64,000 nucleotides of DNA, taken from NCBI GenBank assembly GCA_943842425.1, contig CALTBR010000001.1, positions 310,001-374,000 of the forward strand. The letters run 5' to 3'. The notes under the pieces were generated by a model. The model was not told the origin of the DNA and did not search any database. It was given only the letters and a program-made list of their open reading frames with translations. The position numbers and the translations under genes were made by a program. The DNA is from UBA974 sp002292405 (GTDB lineage: Bacteria > Bacteroidota > Bacteroidia > Flavobacteriales_D > Sanyastnellaceae). Positions 52,057 through 60,746 of the stretch are shown piece by piece. Position 1 is the stretch's first letter, and each line of letters begins with the position of its first letter.

Positions 52057-53250
52057 ATGGGATGTAGTAGCTGTAGTAACGGAGCCGGTGGCACGCCGAG
52101 AGGTTGTAAAAACAATGGAAGTTGTGGAACGTGTGGCAGTGGTGGTAAAACAACATATGATTGGCTTGAGGGGATAGCATTGCCTTCAGGGATTTCGCCT
52201 TTTGATATTGTAGAGGTTCGATTTAAAAACAACAGAAAAGGCTTCTTCAGACGTAAGTCTATAGATAGTTATCACGTTGGGGATGTTGTGACTTTAGAGA
52301 TAAATCCAGGCACTGATGTTGGAGTTGTTTCATTAACAGGTGAGCTCGTTCGAACTCAGATGTCCATTAAAAAAGTTAAAGATGATCATGAGGTAAAGAG
52401 GATTCTACATAAATCTACGACTGAAGAAATCGAGGTTTGGCATAGAGCAAGAAAGAGGGAGGAAGCAACCAGGTTAAAAGCTAGAGAGATAATTAAGCGT
52501 TTGAAGATCAACATGAAACTCACAGATGTAGAGTTCCAAGGAGATGAAAAGAAGGCGACTTTCTTCTATATCGCTGAACAAAGAGTAGATTTTAGAGAGC
52601 TTGTTCGAGAATTTGCCATGACATTTAATTTGAGGATTGATATGCGCCAAATTGGTGCTCGCCAAGAGGCTGCAAGAGTTGGCGGAGTAGGTTCGTGCGG
52701 GAGAGAACTTTGCTGCTCAACTTGGATAACAGATTTCAGAATTGTATCAACAGGTGCTGCAAGATATCAGCAATTGGCATTGAACCCTGTTAAGTTAGCT
52801 GGTCAGTGTGGTAAGTTGAAGTGTTGCTTAAATTTTGAATTAGATCAGTATGTTGAAGCTTTGAAAGAATTCCCTTCTGCGAAAACGAAGATTCGTACTT
52901 CAAAGGGAAATGCTGTTATATTTAAAATGGATATTTTTAAAAAAATAGTCTATTTCTTAGAGCTTGGAGAAACTGCAGGAGGGCCTCAGCCAGTATCTCT
53001 GGAAGTAGCAACTAATCTGATTATAGCATCTGAAAACGGAAAAAAAATAGCATCTATTTCTCAGTTTGCGATACAGGAGCTTCCGGATGAGGTTTCTAAG
53101 ACATACAGTAATGTTGTTGGCCAAGATGATCTTACTAGATTTGATAAAAATAAAAAGCAGAGAAGAGGATCAGGCGGTAAAAGCAAAAAGGGATCTCATA
53201 GTAGACATAAGGGGCAGAGGAAAGTAAAAAGTCAAAAAACCAATTCATGA
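52057..53250 (+). CDS. ricT: PSP1-domain protein RicT (YaaT)
   Basis: A 397-residue cytosolic protein. In Bacillus the Ric complex carries iron-sulphur clusters and steers mRNA processing; the role in Bacteroidota is not established. The first 30 residues are a Cys/Gly-rich region with seven cysteines (CSSC, CKNNGSC, CGTC). The PSP1 domain has CGRELCCSTW and CGKLKCCLNFE with clustered cysteines. The last 40 residues are strongly basic and probably disordered. Its stop overlaps the gldH ATG (ATGA). Confidence 0.93.
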   Translation: MGCSSCSNGAGGTPRGCKNNGSCGTCGSGGKTTYDWLEGIALPSGISPFDIVEVRFKNNRKGFFRRKSIDSYHVGDVVTLEINPGTDVGVVSLTGELVRTQMSIKKVKDDHEVKRILHKSTTEEIEVWHRARKREEATRLKAREIIKRLKINMKLTDVEFQGDEKKATFFYIAEQRVDFRELVREFAMTFNLRIDMRQIGARQEAARVGGVGSCGRELCCSTWITDFRIVSTGAARYQQLALNPVKLAGQCGKLKCCLNFELDQYVEALKEFPSAKTKIRTSKGNAVIFKMDIFKKIVYFLELGETAGGPQPVSLEVATNLIIASENGKKIASISQFAIQELPDEVSKTYSNVVGQDDLTRFDKNKKQRRGSGGKSKKGSHSRHKGQRKVKSQKTNS

Positions 53251-53715
53251 TTTTTCGTGTTGGAGCTTGTTTCTTTATTTTATTTTTAATTGCATCTTGT
53301 GGTCAGTTTCCTGTAGCGAGCGATTCTTATGAAGTGAATCCTGAGGGCTGGTACTCGGATGATACAAAATCATTTGAATGGACTGTTGAAGACACAGACT
53401 ATAGGTACTCTATTTTTGTCGATGTAAGGCATAACCAAAACTACCCGTTTTCCAATTTATACTTATTTCTGGATTTTACATTTCCCAATGGTAAGAATAG
53501 AAGAGATACTCTCGGCATGTACCCTTGCTGATGCTAGAGGAAACTGGTTTGGCTCTGGAACAGGTTCTCTCATAGATCACAGGATTTCCTTCAAAGAGGA
53601 TTTTGAATTCCCTATAAAAGGCAGGTACAATTTGAGGGTTACTCAGGGAATGAGGCAAGATCCATTACAAGGTGTAACAGATTTAGGATTCAGACTTGAG
53701 ACGACATCTGACTAA
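53247..53715 (+). CDS. gldH: Gliding-motility lipoprotein GldH, frame-disrupted
   Basis: GldH is a lipoprotein needed for gliding in Flavobacterium. The first frame gives a lipobox (IASC, Cys18) and a good GldH N-terminal half up to NGKNRRDTLG, then stops at 53531. A second frame supplies the rest: CTLADARGNWFGSGTGS, FPIKGRYNLRVTQGMR and PLQGVTDLGFRLE. Removing one base within 53514-53517 joins them into one 155-residue protein of normal length. The total length is a multiple of three after that removal. It follows ricT with an ATGA overlap. It is either a sequencing slip or a real inactivating mutation. Confidence 0.82.
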
Positions 53716-53739
53716 TTTTTCAAGTGCGCTTCTATGTTG

Positions 53740-53747
53740 TAGATTTG
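53740..53747 (+). promoter_or_regulatory. -7 promoter box TAGATTTG for the M43 protease
   Basis: Exact TAnnTTTG match, 30 nt before the protease ATG. Confidence 0.58.
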
Positions 53748-53777
53748 CATCTGCAAGAAAACCTACTTATCTGAATC

Positions 53778-55910
53778 ATGTCAGACACAATATTCATAGC
53801 TCGCAATTTCGTTAGTAGACTTTTATTAGCAAGTTTATTCCTGTTTGTGTCTTTTCTAAATTCAGCTCAAGAGGTTAAGAAATGTGGTATTTATGAGGCT
53901 ACCGTTCGAGCTTTCGGAATGACTCCAGAAAGGCTTCAAAACATCTCAGTAGCGGATCAGCAATTAGAAAGAGAGACAGCGCAGTATGTAGCAGAGCGAA
54001 ATAGAGGGGGTGAAAGAGATGATATGATTACGATACCCGTAGTATTCCACGTGATTCATAATAACGGAGAAGAGAATATCTCATCTGCTCAAATCCATGA
54101 TGCTCTTGTAGTCGTTAATCGTGATTTCAATGCTCTCAATCCAGACCTAAATGAAATTGTAAGTGCATTTTCCCCTATAACGGGTGACGTTCAGATTGAG
54201 TTTAAGTTAGCTCGAAAAGATCCAAATGGAAATTGTCATTCTGGAATTAATAGACTTGTTAGCCAGGAGACATACGTTGGTGATGAGGCAGTGAAGTTCC
54301 TAATTCAGTGGCCAAGGAATAGATATTTAAATATTTGGGTGTGCGCTGATGCTGGGGGAGCAGCAGGTTATAGCTATTATCCCGGATCAGTTAATAATTC
54401 TAACGATGCTTACCTAGATGGTATTGTCATTCAGGATTCGTATACTGGATCGATAGGAACCAGCAACAACTACCGTTCTAGGGTCCTGACACATGAAATT
54501 GGACATTGGCTCAACCTCCGTCACCTTTGGGGGAATTCTAACTCTCCCGGTGATCAGGAGAACTGTGATATGGATGATAACGTAGCTGACACACCGAATA
54601 GTAAAGGGTGGACTTCTTGTAGCTTGGAGGGAGAATCATGTGGATCTTTAGATAATGTCCAGAATTATATGGAGTACTCTTACTGTGGTAAGATGTTTAC
54701 TGAAGGCCAAAAGTCTCGCCTTCGCACTGCCGCCCTTTCGTCAGTGGCCCAAAGAAATCAACTCTCTACCCCTTCAAATTTAGCCGCCACAGGAGTCGAA
54801 GGCGACATCATATTATGCGAGTCTATATTCACGGTAGATGAAAAAGTCATCTGTGAAGGTGATAGTATTTTATTTACGGATGAAAGTTATCATGATGTAA
54901 TTTTATGGGAGTGGGATTTCGCAGATGGCACAGGTCTTTCAGGTTCGGAAGAAGGAGTACATAGCATAACCTATCATACTTTCAATACCGAGGGAGTGTT
55001 TGAAGTTGTTCTTACAGTAAGCAATAACAACTCAACCCTTTCCTCTTCACCAATTACAATCACCGTGCTTCCAGCTGGAGTGATAGATAGTCCAGCAGTA
55101 CAAGGTTTTGAATCTACAGAATTTCCATCTGAAGAGTGGTTGGTCGAAGACCCCATTTTTGATGGGGGTTGGGAGGCGACAACTGAGGCGTCTTATTCAG
55201 GGTCACACTCACTTCACCTTGACAATTGGAGCAATGACATTGAGTTTAATAAGGATTTTCTTAGATCGAGCACCATGGATCTTTCCGAGGCCTACCAAGT
55301 TGTAGTGAGCTATAAATGGGCATACTGCTTTAAAGGGACCTCCGAAGATGACGATACAGATGATCGTTTGCGAGTTAGCGTTACTGGTGATTGTGGCAAT
55401 GACTGGGATCTGCGCAAGATGCACCGTGGGTTTACCTCTCTTCCGTCCGCTCCTCCTCATTATTACCCTTTTGTGCCTTCTGGGCCAGACGAGTGGAATG
55501 AATATATTTTAGTTTTAGACCAACCTAAATACCTAACTCCTCACTTCCGAGTGCAGTTTGAGTTTGAAAGCCGCTTGGGGAATGACATCTACCTAGACGA
55601 TATTAATATTACAGCGTATGATAGCTCAATGCTTAATATAAATGAGTGGCAATTAGGAGTTTACTGGAACCTCTTCCCTAATCCATCGGAAGATGAAGCG
55701 ACCTTGTCCTGTAAGACTTTCAGGTCAGACTTTACAAAAATTTCTATATACGATGCTTTAGGTAGAGAAATTGAAATCGTCCACGAAGGGTTACTACCCA
55801 TTGGGATAAATGATTTCACTCTAGATGCTAAAATGAAAAGTGATGGGATATACTTTATTGTAATACTTACGGAAGGTAAATCAAAATCTATATCCTGGGT
55901 GATAAAATAA
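53778..55910 (+). CDS. Secreted M43 (pappalysin-like) metalloprotease with PKD domain and type IX secretion signal
   Basis: A 710-residue exported protease. In order: signal peptide (1-30, ending LNSAQ); propeptide; M43 catalytic domain with zinc site HEIGHWLNLRH (His239, Glu240, His243, His249) and Met-turn NYMEYSYC (Met298); a PKD-like domain with ILWEWDFADGTG (about 350-430); a beta-sandwich region (about 440-615); and a C-terminal type IX sorting domain (about 632-710: LFPNPSEDEATL, YDALGREI, GIYFIVILTEGKS). The last part should route it through the type IX system to the cell surface or medium. Substrate proteins are unknown. Confidence 0.95.
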   Translation: MSDTIFIARNFVSRLLLASLFLFVSFLNSAQEVKKCGIYEATVRAFGMTPERLQNISVADQQLERETAQYVAERNRGGERDDMITIPVVFHVIHNNGEENISSAQIHDALVVVNRDFNALNPDLNEIVSAFSPITGDVQIEFKLARKDPNGNCHSGINRLVSQETYVGDEAVKFLIQWPRNRYLNIWVCADAGGAAGYSYYPGSVNNSNDAYLDGIVIQDSYTGSIGTSNNYRSRVLTHEIGHWLNLRHLWGNSNSPGDQENCDMDDNVADTPNSKGWTSCSLEGESCGSLDNVQNYMEYSYCGKMFTEGQKSRLRTAALSSVAQRNQLSTPSNLAATGVEGDIILCESIFTVDEKVICEGDSILFTDESYHDVILWEWDFADGTGLSGSEEGVHSITYHTFNTEGVFEVVLTVSNNNSTLSSSPITITVLPAGVIDSPAVQGFESTEFPSEEWLVEDPIFDGGWEATTEASYSGSHSLHLDNWSNDIEFNKDFLRSSTMDLSEAYQVVVSYKWAYCFKGTSEDDDTDDRLRVSVTGDCGNDWDLRKMHRGFTSLPSAPPHYYPFVPSGPDEWNEYILVLDQPKYLTPHFRVQFEFESRLGNDIYLDDINITAYDSSMLNINEWQLGVYWNLFPNPSEDEATLSCKTFRSDFTKISIYDALGREIEIVHEGLLPIGINDFTLDAKMKSDGIYFIVILTEGKSKSISWVIK

Positions 55911-55930
55911 TTACTCCTTAGAACCGAGCA

Positions 55931-56326
55931 TTATAGACACACACCCTTCATGAATAAGTGAGCTTTAATTTGCGGGTATTTTAATTTTAACCGAGAGTTG
56001 CTGTGTTTAGCAACTTGTATATCGAGGTGTTTTTCGCCTTCCGTATTGGTCCATAAGGCATTGCTGTTATAGTCGTTAAGACTGAACTCAACATCGCCAA
56101 GTATAGATTGAGAACAAACAACAATTCTATAGCTAACACCGCCGTAAAAGGCCATGTCTAATTCAGCCTCATCACCGGGTATTAATATTGCTGCGTTGTA
56201 ATTGTCGTTTTGTAAATAATCTTTTAAGATTGGAACACAATTTCGCTTAGTGAATCCTCGGCACTGGCTTGATGCTTCAACTGTAAAAAACGCGAATGAA
56301 GCTAGGAGTAGGATAGTATATTTCAT
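55931..56326 (-). CDS. Small secreted protein of a conserved Bacteroidota family, function unknown
   Basis: A 131-residue protein with a signal peptide (1-20, ending VEASSQ). The mature protein begins QCRGFTKRNCVPILKDYL and has a beta-rich body with GDEAELDMAFYGGVSYRIVVC, here a Cys that may pair with the N-terminal ones. It resembles an uncharacterised Bacteroidota family usually encoded right after a lipoprotein of the type at 56336-57251. The start lies 10 bases after that gene's stop. No catalytic residues are recognisable. Confidence 0.72.
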   Translation of the reverse strand: MKYTILLLASFAFFTVEASSQCRGFTKRNCVPILKDYLQNDNYNAAILIPGDEAELDMAFYGGVSYRIVVCSQSILGDVEFSLNDYNSNALWTNTEGEKHLDIQVAKHSNSRLKLKYPQIKAHLFMKGVCL

Positions 56327-56335
56327 CTTTGTTTT

Positions 56336-57251
56336 TTACTTAACTAGGTTATTTCTCAATGTGGTTATCGCAGTCGTTATCGCTTGGATGGTGTTTTCAT
56401 CTGCGAAGTATTCGTTACCTCCTCCAATATAAATTGCCCCATCTTTCTTCTTAGCTGTAACCTCAGCACTCTCTCCATAAGTTACCCCTTCAAATGCTGT
56501 TACTACTGGTTGAAGGTTATTAATCATAGCTTCTAAAGCAGGAGACTCCTTAGTAACTCTCAATCAGAGACATTACATCTACAAGAATCATTTTTTGTTC
56601 AGCGATGAGTTTTTTAAAGTTGTCAGAAGACCCTTCTAGTTCTCTTGTCGCTAAATAAAGGCCTTCAATCCAACCTGATGCTACGACTAATCCAGAAAGA
56701 TCTTCGTGGCCAACAGATTTTAGTTTTTCATTTAAATTGTAAAAAGCACTAGAAACGATCGTAACCACAGAATATCTATTTGCTCTATTTGATTCAGCTC
56801 GACCAATTAATTCGTTGTTGAGAACTGAACCAACGCCGAGTTCCTGACTTAAAGTTTTCACAGCCTATAAGTAGGATAGCGCAATTGAATTTTTTCTGTA
56901 GATAGAAGCGTAACTCAAATCAGCCCCTAATAGACCTAAGCTTATTGCGTGGTCAGAACTCAAGCCATCTTTAGAAGCAAGCTCAACACTACAAAGGTTG
57001 TCAGGATTAAAACTTACACTTTCCTTTTGAATAATACGAGCAGTTTCCATTGGAGAAGGGGCCGCTCGGAATATTTTCTTTAGAGTTTTAGTACGTTTGG
57101 CTACTTCTGTTTTGCTTGTGACTGGGTCACTGTTTCTAACATCGTTACTATTTATTGAATCAGCTCCACCACATCCAATTGACACAACCGAGAGTGTTGC
57201 TAAGGCTATAGCAAAAGTTAGCGTCAGACGAATTTGTTTAAGTATGTTCAT
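56336..57251 (-). pseudogene. Broken lipoprotein gene (in-frame amber plus one frameshift)
   Basis: Read together the pieces form one lipoprotein of about 304 residues starting at the ATG at 57251, with lipobox VSIGC. It resembles an uncharacterised Bacteroidota family with blocks such as PSPMETARIIQ, LSYASIYRKNSIALSYL, SGWIEGLYLATRELEGSSDNF and LIAEQKMILVDV. Codon 129 (56867-56865) is an in-frame TAG directly after ALSYL, and the same frame continues with family sequence. Near 56549-56554 the frame shifts: removing one T joins SLIESY to KESPALEAMI. After that removal the length is a multiple of three. Two independent lesions make it a probable pseudogene, unless the assembly is wrong. Confidence 0.8.
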
Positions 57252-57346
57252 ATTAATTTTTTGAATGTCTGTTTGATATGGGAAGTTGCCGATTTTCCTA
57301 CTTACACGCAAACATAAAAAAAAGTTCTACATAACGAGATGTTTAC

Positions 57347-60178
57347 TTAATGAGCCGCTAACCAATCTTCTCCAGATTTCATATCTACGATTAAAGGTAC
57401 GATTATTTCAACGGCACTTTCCATACATTCCCTCACGATGGGCTTTAATAATTCTAACTCGTCTTTAGGGACATCTAAAACGAGCTCATCGTGTACCTGC
57501 ATTATTATTTTTGCTTTCCAATCGCCTTTTTCTAATTCATTAAATAGTTTAACCATCGCCACTTTTATGATATCAGCAGCAGAACCCTGTATTGGGGCAT
57601 TTACAGCATTTCTCTCAGCAAATGCTTTCACCATGCCGTTATTTGAATTTACACCAGGGAGTTTCCTTCGACGCCCCATAATTGTCTCTGCATATTCCTT
57701 TTCACGTGCCAGTTTAATACATGATTTTGTAAACGCTTCAAGAGTGTTAAACTGCTCGTTATATGAGGCAATTATCTCTTTTGCACGTTGTCGTTTAATT
57801 CCGAGTTCTTCAGCCAAACCAAACACACCTTGGCCGTATAATATTCCGAAGTTGACCGCTTTAGCTTGAGATCTTTGTTCACTTGTAACTTCCTCTAAAC
57901 GGACATCAAACACTTTCGATGCTGTTGCGGAGTGAACATCTTGATTGTTTAGAAATGCATCACAAAGCCCTGGATCTTTACTCATGGCAGCTGCAACGCG
58001 AAGTTCAATTTGGCTATAGTCTGCACCTAAAAGCATGTGGTTCGAGTCTTTAGGAATAAATGCTTTTCTAATTTGCCTTCCGGCTTCAGTCCTGATGGGA
58101 ATATTCTGAAGATTAGGATCCTTTGAACTCAGGCGCCCAGTTGATGCAACAGTCTGCATATACGAGGTGTGAATTCTACCGGTTTTAGAGTGAATTAATT
58201 TGGGGAGAGGCTCAACATATGTACTCTTTAATTTCTTTAGTTTCCGGTATTCAATAATAAGTGGAACTATGGGATGTGTATCAGAAAGTTTTTTAAGGAC
58301 ATCTTCACCAGTTTGATATTGGCCTGTTTTTGTTTTCTTAGCTTTATCCGTAATTACAAGAGTTTCAAACAATATAGAGCCAAGTTGTTTCGGAGAATCT
58401 AGATTGAATTCTACACCAGCTTCTTCGGTAATTTTTATGTGAAGTTTTTCAAGTTGACCGCTTAAATCAATATTGTACTCCCCGAGCATCTCAGCATCAA
58501 TTTTCACACCTGTAAGCTCCATATCAGCAAGGATTGAAATTAATGGAAACTCAACATCTTCAATAAGCCCCGTAAGGCCTGCATTTTCAATCTCAACAAT
58601 AAATTTATGCTTTAGTTGAACGACTAAATCTGCGGCTTCACAAGCATAGTGCTTAAGTATACTGAGTTCAATTTCGCCTAATGTTTTTCGGTTTTTACCT
58701 TTACCTACTAATCCCTCAAGTGAAATGGCATCGTAGCCTAAGTAAATTTTAGCTAGATCTTGAAGTTTGTGGGTTTGGTCAGGATCTAAAAGATAATGGG
58801 CAACCATGCAATCAAAAATGTTGGGAGATAATTTTACCCCATGCATGAATAGAACTTTTATGGCAAATTTATAATTAGTAGCAGTGATATTTTTAGAGGA
58901 GTCTTCGAGAATGGGCTTCAGTTTACCAAGAGCATCATTTGTAAAATTGCTTAAATGAACATAGCTAGCTTCGCCAGATCCTAGAGAAAATGCAAGCCCT
59001 AATAACTTGTCTTTCATTGGGTTGAAGCCGTCTGTAATCGTGTGGAACCCCCACCCTTTGGCTTTTATAAGCTGAGTAATTAAATCGTCTAGCTCAGCAT
59101 CATTGCTAATTAAATGGTATTTGTCATTTACTTTAATGTTTTGATAAACGGCCCCTTTAGGGACTTCTGGAGAGGGTGTAGACTTGGGGTCAGGTACGCT
59201 AACACTGAACATATCTAGTTGCCCGTCGGGTTCTGACGTCGCTTCCTCTTTAGGTTCTTCGGGTTGAGTTACTGCTGCATGTGTAGTAGTTGGAGCTGAA
59301 ACTAATTTGTTTAAAAGTGTCCTAAATTCTAAATCTTCAAGAATGTTTCTTAACAAGTGTTCATCTAGATCCTGACGAATCATAGCTTCGATATTAATCT
59401 CAGCATCTATATTAAGTTCTATGGTGGCGAGTTTTCTAGATAAGATTGCTAAATCGTGATTTGCTTCCACCTTTTCCTTCATCTTCCCATTCAATTTATC
59501 GGTATTTTCATACAATCCATCAATGCTATCGAATTCGCATAGCAGTTTTGCAGCAGTTTTTGTCCCCACTCCAGGAACTCCGGGGATATTGTCAGAGGCA
59601 TCACCCATAAGTCCTAAATAGTCAATTACCTGATCTGTTCTATTTAGGCCAAACCTCTCACAGACTTCTTTGGGCCCCCATATCTCAGCTGGATTTCGCC
59701 CTCTTCCAGGTCTGTATATTCTAACCTTATCAGAGACAAGTTGTCCAAAATCTTTATCTGGCGTCATCATATAAACGTCAAAGCCCTCTGCCTCTGCCTT
59801 TTTTGCAAGAAACCCAATTAAATCATCAGCCTCGTAACCCTTCTCCATGCGGTAAGGGATTTTAAGGGCTTCTAAAACTTGTTTAATTAAAGGAACACTA
59901 AGTAGAATATCTTCGGGAGTAGCATCTCTATTTGCTTTATACTCCGGATAGATTTCACTTCTAAAAGACCCACCTGGGGGATCGAATACCACCGCAAAGT
60001 GAGTTGGTTTTTCAATTCTTATAACTTCTAAAATTGCATTTGTGAAACCAAATACGGCAGAAGTATTTAATCCTTTAGAGTTTATTCGTGGGTTTTTAAT
60101 AAATGCGTAATAAGCCCTAAATATTAAAGCAAAGGCGTCTATTAAAAAGAGTTTTTTATCGGATTCGGATGTCAGCAT
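57347..60178 (-). CDS. polA: DNA polymerase I with inactivated 3'-5' exonuclease domain
   Basis: Repair and Okazaki-fragment polymerase, 943 residues. The N-terminal 5'-3' exonuclease (about 5-290) is intact, with GYEADDLIGFLA, TPDKDFGQLV and DYLGLMGDASDNIPGVPGVG. A Pro/Glu-rich linker follows (about 295-345). The 3'-5' exonuclease domain (about 345-530) has lost its metal ligands: the four acids of E. coli (Asp355, Glu357, Asp424, Asp501) read His379, Ile381, Ala439 and Ala515. The polymerase domain is complete: DPNLQNIPIRTEAGRQIRKAF (in parts DPNLQNIPIR, GRQIRKAF), DYSQIELRV, RSQAKAVNFGILYG and MQVHDELVLDVP. It is the last gene of the purQ-dxs-DUF2480-polA run. Confidence 0.97.
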   Translation of the reverse strand: MLTSESDKKLFLIDAFALIFRAYYAFIKNPRINSKGLNTSAVFGFTNAILEVIRIEKPTHFAVVFDPPGGSFRSEIYPEYKANRDATPEDILLSVPLIKQVLEALKIPYRMEKGYEADDLIGFLAKKAEAEGFDVYMMTPDKDFGQLVSDKVRIYRPGRGRNPAEIWGPKEVCERFGLNRTDQVIDYLGLMGDASDNIPGVPGVGTKTAAKLLCEFDSIDGLYENTDKLNGKMKEKVEANHDLAILSRKLATIELNIDAEINIEAMIRQDLDEHLLRNILEDLEFRTLLNKLVSAPTTTHAAVTQPEEPKEEATSEPDGQLDMFSVSVPDPKSTPSPEVPKGAVYQNIKVNDKYHLISNDAELDDLITQLIKAKGWGFHTITDGFNPMKDKLLGLAFSLGSGEASYVHLSNFTNDALGKLKPILEDSSKNITATNYKFAIKVLFMHGVKLSPNIFDCMVAHYLLDPDQTHKLQDLAKIYLGYDAISLEGLVGKGKNRKTLGEIELSILKHYACEAADLVVQLKHKFIVEIENAGLTGLIEDVEFPLISILADMELTGVKIDAEMLGEYNIDLSGQLEKLHIKITEEAGVEFNLDSPKQLGSILFETLVITDKAKKTKTGQYQTGEDVLKKLSDTHPIVPLIIEYRKLKKLKSTYVEPLPKLIHSKTGRIHTSYMQTVASTGRLSSKDPNLQNIPIRTEAGRQIRKAFIPKDSNHMLLGADYSQIELRVAAAMSKDPGLCDAFLNNQDVHSATASKVFDVRLEEVTSEQRSQAKAVNFGILYGQGVFGLAEELGIKRQRAKEIIASYNEQFNTLEAFTKSCIKLAREKEYAETIMGRRRKLPGVNSNNGMVKAFAERNAVNAPIQGSAADIIKVAMVKLFNELEKGDWKAKIIMQVHDELVLDVPKDELELLKPIVRECMESAVEIIVPLIVDMKSGEDWLAAH

Positions 60179-60182
60179 TTAT

Positions 60183-60713
60183 TCACCTTTTTACAGCAGG
60201 TTTTTTATATACAGGAACCGTACTGCAAGCCTCACCGAACATAAGACTCTTTACTACAGGTTGTAGTTTTTGTTGAATTTGGACCAAATATTCAGCGCCT
60301 CCACTATTTGAACACCCCTTAATTACAATTCTCTTATCGATGTATTCGTCTAAGTTTAGATTAACAATAGCGAGTCTAGTTGCCTCCGCTCGTGCAGCCG
60401 TAATTCCCCCTATAACAACAAATTCAGCATTGTTTAATTTCGATGAGATCAGCATCCAAGCCCAATCAGGCACAATTGCATCTTCACTACATGTTATACC
60501 TACGCCTACACCCTCATAAACTTCAGTATCTAAAGCTTTTATTGATGCGCGAAATTTTTTTTCCTTAACGACAACTCCACGCCATAGCCAATCCGTAAAA
60601 TCTAGTTCTACACACCTTGTCGAAGCAATAGTATCAAGTTCTATTTGGACCAATCCACTTTTATCAACAAGATTGATGATACCTTCCTCTAGGTTTTTTT
60701 TTTCATTTGCCAT
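60183..60713 (-). CDS. DUF2480-family protein
   Basis: A 176-residue cytosolic protein of a Bacteroidota family without known function. Characteristic blocks are VELDFTDWLWRGVVVKEKKFR, CSEDAIVPDWAWMLI and KLQPVVKSLMFGEACSTVPVYKK (in parts KLQPVVKSLMFGE, ACSTVPVYKK). It lies between dxs and polA, with 4 bases to polA, and is likely co-transcribed. Two conserved Cys residues (near 73 and 132) and the late ACSTVP Cys could bind metal, which is speculation. Confidence 0.87.
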   Translation of the reverse strand: MANEKKNLEEGIINLVDKSGLVQIELDTIASTRCVELDFTDWLWRGVVVKEKKFRASIKALDTEVYEGVGVGITCSEDAIVPDWAWMLISSKLNNAEFVVIGGITAARAEATRLAIVNLNLDEYIDKRIVIKGCSNSGGAEYLVQIQQKLQPVVKSLMFGEACSTVPVYKKPAVKR

Positions 60714-60746
60714 GAAATACTAATCTATGGAAAAATGGAGGAATTT

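Noticed and set aside
54480..54530. Zinc site HEIGHWLNLRH has Asn where metzincins usually have Gly.
   Set aside because: Asn at this position is common in Bacteroidota M43 proteases, and the Met-turn is intact, so inactivity is not implied.
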